The notes under the pieces are model-generated. The model was given only the letters and a program-made list of their open reading frames with translations, had not been told where the DNA came from and did not search any database. A stretch of DNA of 15,511 nt. It comes from Bacillota bacterium. GTDB lineage: Bacteria > Bacillota > Clostridia > DSM-8532. The DNA lies in contig JAEWSN010000238.1 of the NCBI GenBank assembly GCA_023459915.1, positions 1-15,511 on the forward strand, written 5' to 3'. Below, piece after piece: positions 7,409-12,959 of this stretch (position 1 is the stretch's first letter; every line of letters begins with the position of its first letter). Made by a program: the position numbers and the translations under genes.

Positions 7409-8707
7409 ATGAACAACAACTTCCCGTTTCATTCCAGTTCATGTCAGGCAGCGCGCTCCGCGCTGTCTGTTTTCTTGCTGCTGCTTGTGCTGGCGGTTTC
7501 CCTGACGGGTACCTTGCCGCTCACGGTTCGGGCGCAGGAGGTCGACGCCGAGGCCCCGCTTGCGGTGGACGGCGTGTCCGCCCTGCTGTTTTCAGCCGAG
7601 CGTGGCCAGGTGCTGTTTGCCAAGCAGGAGAACGAACCCTTGCGGGTGGGCATCGCCTCCCGGATGATGACGGTGTATCTGGCGCTCACCAACGCCAAGC
7701 CGGGCGCACTGGTGACGGCGAGCAGCGAGGCGGCGTCTGTGGAAAACGCACAACTGAACCTGCGTGTGGGCGAAAAATATGGCGTGGACGCGCTGTGTTA
7801 CGCCGTCATGCTGACCGGCGCGCCGGATGCCGCGATTGCCCTCGCGGAGTTCATCGGTGGCGATGTGACGGATTTTGTGGGCATGATGAACGCGCAGGCC
7901 GACAAAATCGGGATGCACGCCACAAGATTTGCCAACCCCACCGGCAGCAATGATGACAATCAGTACACCACCGCGTCGGACTTGAGCCTGTTTCTGCGGA
8001 CCGCCCTTGCGGACCCCGGCTTCGCCAGTCAGTTCAGCACCCAGGCCAAGCCCTGGTATGATGATCGGAAGACAACCCTGCTCACAAACCGGAACAACCT
8101 GTTCTGGACATTCGACGGCACGGACGGCGGCATTTCCGGCAGCACGGATCCGCAAATCGAAAGCACCATCACCAGCGCCACAAAGAACGGCATGCGCCTC
8201 ATCTGCGTCCTGCTGGACGTCCCCATGACCAGCAGGGTACAGGATACGGTCAACCTGTTCAATCACGGCTTTGCGAATTATCGCTACGGCAAACTCGTCA
8301 CCGCGGGGCAAACCCTCAAAACCGTGGTGGTCGGGGGGAAATCCATGAATCTGCTGGCCAGAACCGACGCCTATTATGTCTATCCCATCGGCAACACCTT
8401 TGTCCAGGATCTCACGACCGTCGTGGACGAGGGCAAGCTCACCCCGCCCATTCTCAAAAACACGGTGCTGGGAAAGGCTGTCTTCACGCTGGGAGACAAA
8501 ACGCTGATCGAGGTGGATCTGATTCCGGACGCGGAAATCCTGCCCCGGAAAACCCGCTGGCAGGTGTTGCAGGAGCGGCTGCTGGCCAACCGTGAAATTC
8601 TTTTTCTTGCGGGCATCCTGCTGGCCGTGGAGGTTCTCTGGATCCTCCTCCGGCTGGGCAAATCCATTCGACGGCGGGTGCAGCGGCGCCATCTCCGCGA
8701 CATATGA
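7409..8707 (+). CDS. Secreted, membrane-anchored S11 D,D-carboxypeptidase-like protein, predicted catalytically inactive
   Basis: The 432-residue product has the overall DacF/PBP5 layout: a signal peptide (hydrophobic core about 20-40, likely cleavage after TVRA), an S11 penicillin-binding domain, a C-terminal beta domain (about 285-380), a membrane helix (about 396-415) and an Arg-rich cytoplasmic tail. Family landmarks are clear (ALLFSAERGQVLFAK, DAAIALAEFIGG, FANPTG, ASDLSLFLRTAL, NGMRLICVLL). All three catalytic motifs are altered. SxxK aligns with Ile82-Ala-Ser-Arg85, SxN with Gly137-Ala-Pro139, and KTG with Ile242-Ser-Gly244. True members trim the terminal D-Ala from peptidoglycan peptides; this one probably cannot acylate and may bind or regulate instead. 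The start is the ATG at 7409 with GAGGA upstream; an in-frame TTG at 7388 is an alternative. Its promoter is at 7338-7366. Confidence 0.88.
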   Translation: MNNNFPFHSSSCQAARSALSVFLLLLVLAVSLTGTLPLTVRAQEVDAEAPLAVDGVSALLFSAERGQVLFAKQENEPLRVGIASRMMTVYLALTNAKPGALVTASSEAASVENAQLNLRVGEKYGVDALCYAVMLTGAPDAAIALAEFIGGDVTDFVGMMNAQADKIGMHATRFANPTGSNDDNQYTTASDLSLFLRTALADPGFASQFSTQAKPWYDDRKTTLLTNRNNLFWTFDGTDGGISGSTDPQIESTITSATKNGMRLICVLLDVPMTSRVQDTVNLFNHGFANYRYGKLVTAGQTLKTVVVGGKSMNLLARTDAYYVYPIGNTFVQDLTTVVDEGKLTPPILKNTVLGKAVFTLGDKTLIEVDLIPDAEILPRKTRWQVLQERLLANREILFLAGILLAVEVLWILLRLGKSIRRRVQRRHLRDI

Positions 8708-8714
8708 TGATATG

Positions 8715-8745
8715 AAAAAGGACGCTTTTCAGCGTCCCTTGTTTT
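8715..8745. terminator. Shared intrinsic terminator of the carboxypeptidase-like gene and prfB
   Basis: A perfect 7-bp stem GGACGCT/AGCGTCC (8720-8726 with 8731-8737, loop TTTC) has AAAAA on its left, which is TTTTT for minus-strand transcripts. On the right is CTTGTTTT for plus-strand transcripts. The prfB TGA stop (8731-8729) lies in the loop and stem itself. Confidence 0.82.
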
Positions 8746-9844
8746 GCATGGACAGATACGCAAGAATGAAGGAATCCAGCTCGCCGTCCATCACGGCGTC
8801 CACATTGCCGTTCTCGTGATTGGTCCGGTGGTCCTTGACCAGGGTGTACGGGCAAAACACATAGGAACGGATTTGACTGCCCCACGCGATGTCCATCTGC
8901 TCGCCCTGGATTTGGTTGAGCTTTTCCTGCTGCTCGCGCTCCTTCATCTCAATGAGCTTTCCCTTGAGCATTTTCATCGCTGTTTCCCGGTTCTGCACCT
9001 GGGAGCGCTCATTTTGGCAGGCCACGATGATGCCTGTGGGAATGTGTGTGATGCGGACCGCGGAGGAGGTTTTGTTGACATGCTGCCCGCCGGCGCCGCT
9101 GGAGCGGTACACGTCCATCTTGAGATCGTCCGGGCTGATGTCGATTTCAATGGTGTCGTCGAGCTCCGGCATCACATCCATCGACGCGAAGGAGGTGTGC
9201 CGGCGTCCCGAAGAATCAAAGGGAGAAATGCGCACCAGGCGGTGAACCCCCTTTTCCGGACGCAGGAAGCCATACGCGTTTTCACCGGCGACCTCCACCG
9301 TGACGCTCTTGATGCCGGCTTCCTCGCCATCGAGCATGTCGAGCACGCGGGTCTGGAAGCCGCTGGCTTCGGCCCAACGGACATACATGCGGTACAGCAT
9401 CTGCACCCAGTCCATGGCCTCCGTGCCGCCGGCGCCGGCATGAAGCGTGAAGATCGCGTTGTTCTGATCGTATTCGCCGGTCAGCAGGGTGGACAGGAAC
9501 ATTTTTTCGTACTGGTGCCGGAGGCTGTCGCGTTGGGCGGCGATTTCCCCGAGTACCGACTCGTCCTTCTCCTCCATCCCGAGTTCCGCCAGCGTCAGGG
9601 CATCCTCACAATCGGTTCGAAGCTTTTCGAAAGATTCCACACGGGCCCTGAGCGACTTGGTCCGCTGCAGCACCTTTTGTGAATTCTCCATGTCATTCCA
9701 GAACTCCGGCTCGCTGGCTTTGGCTTCCAATTCCTCGAGCTGCAGCAGGAGTCCGGGCAGGTTGAGGGATTCCCCCAATGCCACGATTTTCTCCTCCAGC
9801 TCCTTGAGCTCGAGTTTGGCCTGTTCGAGCAATATCAAACTCAC
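8729..9844 (-). CDS. prfB: Peptide chain release factor 2, without programmed frameshift
   Basis: RF2 recognises UAA and UGA stop codons in the ribosomal A site and triggers peptidyl-tRNA hydrolysis. The 371-residue product carries the SPF stop-recognition tripeptide (VRISPFDSSGRR) and the catalytic GGQ loop (SSGAGGQHVNKTSSAVR). Most prfB genes contain an in-frame UGA inside a CUUUGAC shift site near codon 25. The equivalent position here reads CTC AAC (in ESLNLPGL, about residues 25-32) and the frame is continuous. The likely start is GTG at 9842-9844, with AAAGGA nine bases upstream; TTG codons two and four codons later are possible, and an ATG at 9904 lies inside the promoter region. The gene has its own promoter (9896-9924) and is monocistronic; no secA precedes it, unlike the common secA-prfB arrangement. 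Confidence 0.95.
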   Translation of the reverse strand: MSLILLEQAKLELKELEEKIVALGESLNLPGLLLQLEELEAKASEPEFWNDMENSQKVLQRTKSLRARVESFEKLRTDCEDALTLAELGMEEKDESVLGEIAAQRDSLRHQYEKMFLSTLLTGEYDQNNAIFTLHAGAGGTEAMDWVQMLYRMYVRWAEASGFQTRVLDMLDGEEAGIKSVTVEVAGENAYGFLRPEKGVHRLVRISPFDSSGRRHTSFASMDVMPELDDTIEIDISPDDLKMDVYRSSGAGGQHVNKTSSAVRITHIPTGIIVACQNERSQVQNRETAMKMLKGKLIEMKEREQQEKLNQIQGEQMDIAWGSQIRSYVFCPYTLVKDHRTNHENGNVDAVMDGELDSFILAYLSMQNKGR

Positions 9845-9895
9845 AATATGCCATCCTTTCGGCGTTACACTCCTGATGATGCTGTCAACCAAACT

Positions 9896-9924
9896 ATTAT
9901 ACACGCTGGGACATCAGTTCTCAA
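9896..9924 (-). promoter_or_regulatory. Strong SigA-type promoter for prfB
   Basis: On the minus strand, TTGAGA (9924-9919) is followed after 17 bases by a perfect TATAAT (9901-9896). The predicted start is near 9889, about 45 bases upstream of the GTG start. Confidence 0.85.
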
Positions 9925-10000
9925 CCTGTTCCGGGAAGCCTGTCAGAGCCGTAATTGTCCCCCCCAATACCCAAACACGACGCGTTTCACATCGCCCCTT

Positions 10001-10027
10001 TTGCTCGTTTTGGGCGCGTGTTATGAT
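10001..10027 (+). promoter_or_regulatory. Extended -10 promoter abutting the small Cys-protein gene
   Basis: TG-T-TATGAT (10019-10027) is an extended -10 element; a loose -35 (TTGCTC, 10001-10006) lies 15 bases upstream of the hexamer. The expected transcription start, seven bases past the hexamer, is A10034, the first base of the downstream ATG. This predicts a leaderless mRNA for the gene at 10034. Confidence 0.65.
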
Positions 10028-10033
10028 AAACAC

Positions 10034-10210
10034 ATGCAACGCGACGTGAATTGCCTCACCTGCAAATACTATCATGTGACATGGGATCCCGCCCACCCGC
10101 GTGGTTGCCGCTACTTTGGCTTCAAGGGACGGCAGATGCCCTCCGATGTGGTGCGCGCTTCCTCGGGCGAACCCTGCAAGATGCATACCCCGAAAAATAC
10201 AGACCGATAA
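10034..10210 (+). CDS. Small conserved Cys-containing protein (possible zinc-binding)
   Basis: A 58-residue protein with Cys7, Cys10, Cys25 and Cys48 and a compact core (CKYYHVTWDP, GCRYFGFKGRQMPS, SSGEPC). From memory, short proteins with this pattern occur widely in bacteria and are sometimes automatically labelled uracil-DNA glycosylase, although they lack that enzyme's domain; I treat the function as unknown. The CxxC pair plus two further Cys suggests a small zinc-binding fold. There is no ribosome binding site before the ATG, and the promoter -10 ends only six bases upstream, so translation is probably leaderless. The next gene, an exporter subunit, begins 15 bases after the stop, so the three genes likely form one transcript. 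Confidence 0.75.
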   Translation: MQRDVNCLTCKYYHVTWDPAHPRGCRYFGFKGRQMPSDVVRASSGEPCKMHTPKNTDR

Positions 10211-10225
10211 AGGGGCGTTTCAGCC

Positions 10226-11110
10226 ATGAGCATGCATCCGAAAGAACAGGCCGCCACAGACCGGCCCGATCGCATGAGCCTCCTTCCGCAAGGAAATCCC
10301 CCCGATGCGTCCGCGCCGGAACCTTCCGCCTCCGAACCGCCGACAAGGGAAGAGGTTTTGGATATCGCAACCCAGGCCGGCGACCTGCTGCTGCGCAACG
10401 GCGCGGAGACCTATCGCGTGGAGGAATCCATTGCGCGCATCTGCGCGGCCTACGGGTATCTGAGCGAACCCTTCGCCCTGCCGACCGGCGTGTTCGCCTC
10501 CATTTCCGGCAAGGGGATGCCGCTGTCCGTCATCCGCCGCATCCGCGGGCGAACCATCGATCTGGGGAAAGTGGCCCGGCTCAACGCGTTTGCGCGGGAA
10601 GTGGAGCTGTCGCGCCCCGGGTACATGGACGCCATCAGCCGGCTGCGGGCCATCAACACGCCGCCGCCCTACCCGCGTCGGCTCATTCTGCTCTCCTATT
10701 CGCTCACTGCCGCCATCTTCACCCTGTTGTACCACGGCTCTCCACGGGAGGCGATCAGCGCTTTTGTCATCGGCATCCTGCTGGCGGCCCTGCGCCTGCT
10801 GTTCCTGTCCAGATCCCTCTTTCCGTTTCTGGAATACTTCACCGGCGGCATGGTCGCCGGGTTTTTCAGCCTGCTCGCCTCATGGGCGGACCCCGGCATC
10901 AACGCCTATGTGGTCATCACAGGCTCCCTGATCAATCTCATGCCGGGCACTGCCCTGGTCAACGGCATCCGGGACATGCTCAACGGCGACAGCGTCAGCG
11001 GCATCGCGCGGCTGGGGGAGGCATTGCTCAGCGTGTCCATCATGGCGGCCGGTGCCGCCATCGCGGTGGGCGGCGCCATGTCCCTGCTGTCAATCCCCGC
11101 CCCCGGCTGA
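10226..11110 (+). CDS. ThrE-type threonine/serine exporter, N-terminal half (YjjP-like, DUF1212)
   Basis: A 294-residue protein. The cytoplasmic domain carries the family signature NGAETYRVEESIARI (about 58-72) and FALPTGVFASI. Hydrophobic segments from about residue 150 to 290 suggest five membrane helices (LILLSYSLTAAIFTLLY, AFVIGILLAALRLLFL, FTGGMVAGFFSLLA, AYVVITGSLINLMPG, ALLSVSIMAAGAAIAVGG). Corynebacterium ThrE exports threonine and serine as one fused protein, while many bacteria split it into YjjP- and YjjB-like subunits as here. The true substrate may differ (YjjPB exports succinate in E. coli). The first 40 residues are a Pro/Ser/Ala-rich unstructured extension. The start is the ATG at 10226 behind AAAGGGG; an ATG two codons later is also possible. 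The partner gene follows after 13 bases. Confidence 0.88.
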   Translation: MSMHPKEQAATDRPDRMSLLPQGNPPDASAPEPSASEPPTREEVLDIATQAGDLLLRNGAETYRVEESIARICAAYGYLSEPFALPTGVFASISGKGMPLSVIRRIRGRTIDLGKVARLNAFAREVELSRPGYMDAISRLRAINTPPPYPRRLILLSYSLTAAIFTLLYHGSPREAISAFVIGILLAALRLLFLSRSLFPFLEYFTGGMVAGFFSLLASWADPGINAYVVITGSLINLMPGTALVNGIRDMLNGDSVSGIARLGEALLSVSIMAAGAAIAVGGAMSLLSIPAPG

Positions 11111-11123
11111 AAGGAGTTTGCCC

Positions 11124-11597
11124 ATGCCCGCTGTCACATGGTTCCTGTCCTTTTTGCTGGCTTTCGCCGGCACCATGATCCCCGCCATTGTGCTGCACGT
11201 GGAACGCAAGCTGCTTCCCTGGGCCGGCTTGTGCGGCGGCCTGGGTTATCTGGTGTCCGTGATGGCCACCCCCGGCTCCGGCATCCCGGGATACCTGCAG
11301 GTGTTTCTGGGCGCGGTGGTGGTGGGCCTGTTCTCCGAAATCTTCGCACGTCGTTTCAAAACCCCCGCGCTCACCTTCTGCATTCCCGCCATCTTCCCGC
11401 TGGTACCGGGTATCGGTGCCTACCAAACCATGCAGCTGACAGTGGCCGGCGAATGGCAAAAGGCCGCGGCCTCCGGTGTCTCCACCGCAGCCGCGACCTT
11501 TTCCATCGCCTTTGGCCTGATGCTGGTCTCCGCCTTTTTCAGGCGTCGGACCATTCGCGCGCGGCGGCAGTCTCCGCCATCCGGTACACCGTCCTGA
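11124..11597 (+). CDS. ThrE-type exporter, C-terminal half (YjjB-like, DUF3815)
   Basis: A 157-residue membrane protein with about four or five hydrophobic helices (WFLSFLLAFAGTMIPAIV, LCGGLGYLVSVMA, LQVFLGAVVVGLFSEIFA, TAAATFSIAFGLMLVSAF) and the family segment PALTFCIPAIFPLVPGIGAY (about 77-96). It should pair with the preceding YjjP-like subunit to form an amino-acid or organic-acid exporter. The start is the ATG at 11124 with AAGGAG at about 11112-11117. The C-terminal tail (FFRRRTIRARRQ and beyond) is basic and runs 59 bases into the 3' end of the convergent larC gene, so there is no intergenic space and no separate terminator. Confidence 0.87.
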   Translation: MPAVTWFLSFLLAFAGTMIPAIVLHVERKLLPWAGLCGGLGYLVSVMATPGSGIPGYLQVFLGAVVVGLFSEIFARRFKTPALTFCIPAIFPLVPGIGAYQTMQLTVAGEWQKAAASGVSTAAATFSIAFGLMLVSAFFRRRTIRARRQSPPSGTPS

Positions 11598-12891
11598 ACG
11601 GCAGCCCGGAAGCCTCGGCCACCCGGCGGACATCCTCGTACTCCGGCGCGTCTTTTCGCACATCCTGCCAGGAAGACCGTTTCACGGCAATCGGCTCTCC
11701 CGCCACCTGCACGGTGACGATGTCCCTGTCCATCACCGTCCGCTTCATCGTGGCGCGGCGAATGCCGATGGTGCTGCTTTCACGGAAGATGAGCGCCTCA
11801 AGCGTCCGCACGCAATCCGCGGTGGTGATGACCGACAGGAGCATGCCCGGCCGGTTCTTCTTCATTTGAACCGGAATGTAGAACGCGTCCCTTGCGCCGG
11901 CCTCAAACAGCCTGCCGATCAGATAACCGGCCGCCTCGCCGGTCATGTCGTCCATGTTGGCCTCCAGCACCACCACCTCGTCCTCCGCCTGGGAAGCATC
12001 CTCCCCCACCATGAACCGCAGGATGTTGGCCGAATCGAAGTCCTTGGCCCCCACGCCATGCCCAATCTGTCTCACAACCATGGGCGGCACGGGGCCAAAT
12101 GCCTGGGCGAACTCCGCCACAATGGCCGCGCCGGTGGGTGTGGTCCGTTCCCCCGGACTGCCCTTGGCATAAATGGGCACGCCGCCGGTCATCAGAATGG
12201 CGGCGGTGGCCGGTGCGGGAACCGGCAGCAGGCCGTGCTGGCAACGCACGAAGCCACTGCCGGTGTTCACCGGTGACGCCACCACGCGATCCGGAGCGAG
12301 CCAGTGCATGCAAATGGCCGCGCCGACAATGTCCACGATGGAATCCACCGCGCCCACCTCATGGAACCCCACCTCGTCGGCCGGTTTGCCATGAATCTTG
12401 CCTTCCGCGTCCGCAACCCGCTGAAAAATGCGGATGGCCAACTCCTTTTCCCCATCCAGCAACGCACTGCGGACAATCATGTCACGGATGTCGCGCCAGT
12501 TGCGATGCACATGCGGGTGGTCATGGTCGTGGTCGTGATTGTGATTGTGATTGTGATCATGGTCGTGCCCATGATCATGGTCATGGTCATGATTGTGGTC
12601 GTTGTCATGACTGTGGTCGTGGTCATGACTGTGGTCGTGGTCATGATCATGGTCGTGGTCATGACCATGGTCGTGGCTGCCCGCATCCGGTTCGTCATGC
12701 ACAAGTACATCAACATGCGTGCCGGTGATGCCGCCTTTTTCGCCGGGGCCAATCTTCAATTCATAGCCACCAAGCCCAAACCGGGCAAGCCCCTCCCGCA
12801 GTACCCGCTCGGGGACACCCGCGTCAAGAAACGCGCCCAGTGTCATATCCCCGCTGATGCCGGATGGCATGTCAATATAGAGAATTTTCAT
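11539..12891 (-). CDS. larC: LarC, nickel insertion protein for the nickel-pincer cofactor, with long His/Asp tract
   Basis: LarC is the CTP-dependent cyclometallase that inserts nickel into pyridinium-3,5-bisthiocarboxylic acid mononucleotide, the cofactor of lactate racemase LarA and related enzymes. The 450-residue product shows family landmarks: YIDMPSGISGDMTLGAFLDAG at the N-terminus, GFHEVGAVDSIVDIVGA (about 173-189), TTPTGAAI, LEANMDDMTGE and PVQMKKNRPGML. Residues 73-129 have His at every second position except 97, giving 28 His mostly alternating with Asp. Lactobacillus larC needs a -1 frameshift to make the full protein; here it is one continuous frame. The start is the ATG at 12889-12891 with GAAAGGAAA upstream. 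It follows glgA by 68 bases on the same strand. No larA, larB or larE is in the window. Confidence 0.93.
   Translation of the reverse strand: MKILYIDMPSGISGDMTLGAFLDAGVPERVLREGLARFGLGGYELKIGPGEKGGITGTHVDVLVHDEPDAGSHDHGHDHDHDHDHDHSHDHDHSHDNDHNHDHDHDHGHDHDHNHNHNHDHDHDHPHVHRNWRDIRDMIVRSALLDGEKELAIRIFQRVADAEGKIHGKPADEVGFHEVGAVDSIVDIVGAAICMHWLAPDRVVASPVNTGSGFVRCQHGLLPVPAPATAAILMTGGVPIYAKGSPGERTTPTGAAIVAEFAQAFGPVPPMVVRQIGHGVGAKDFDSANILRFMVGEDASQAEDEVVVLEANMDDMTGEAAGYLIGRLFEAGARDAFYIPVQMKKNRPGMLLSVITTADCVRTLEALIFRESSTIGIRRATMKRTVMDRDIVTVQVAGEPIAVKRSSWQDVRKDAPEYEDVRRVAEASGLPFRTVYRMAETAAAREWSDA
12505..12675. repeat. Low-complexity 6-base repeats coding the LarC His tract
   Basis: This stretch is built from approximate 6-base units (GTGGTC, ATGGTC, GTGATT and variants on the plus strand), encoding His-x dipeptides of LarC residues 73-129 on the minus strand. 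Unit variation (Asp, Asn, Ser, Gly) argues for selection on the His spacing. Such repeats can change length by slippage in units of six bases without breaking the frame. Confidence 0.85.
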
Positions 12892-12959
12892 GGTTGGTTT
12901 CCTTTCTGGTTCTTTGTTTCCTCCCTGCCCGTCATCGGCACAGGTGAGGCGGCAAGTGT

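Noticed and set aside
12505..12675. Non-coding satellite or CRISPR-like repeat
   Set aside because: The repeat is in frame within LarC and maintains alternating His codons, so it is coding low complexity.
11539..12891. Programmed -1 frameshift in larC as in Lactobacillus
   Set aside because: A single frame covers both LarC1 and LarC2 regions with no internal stop.
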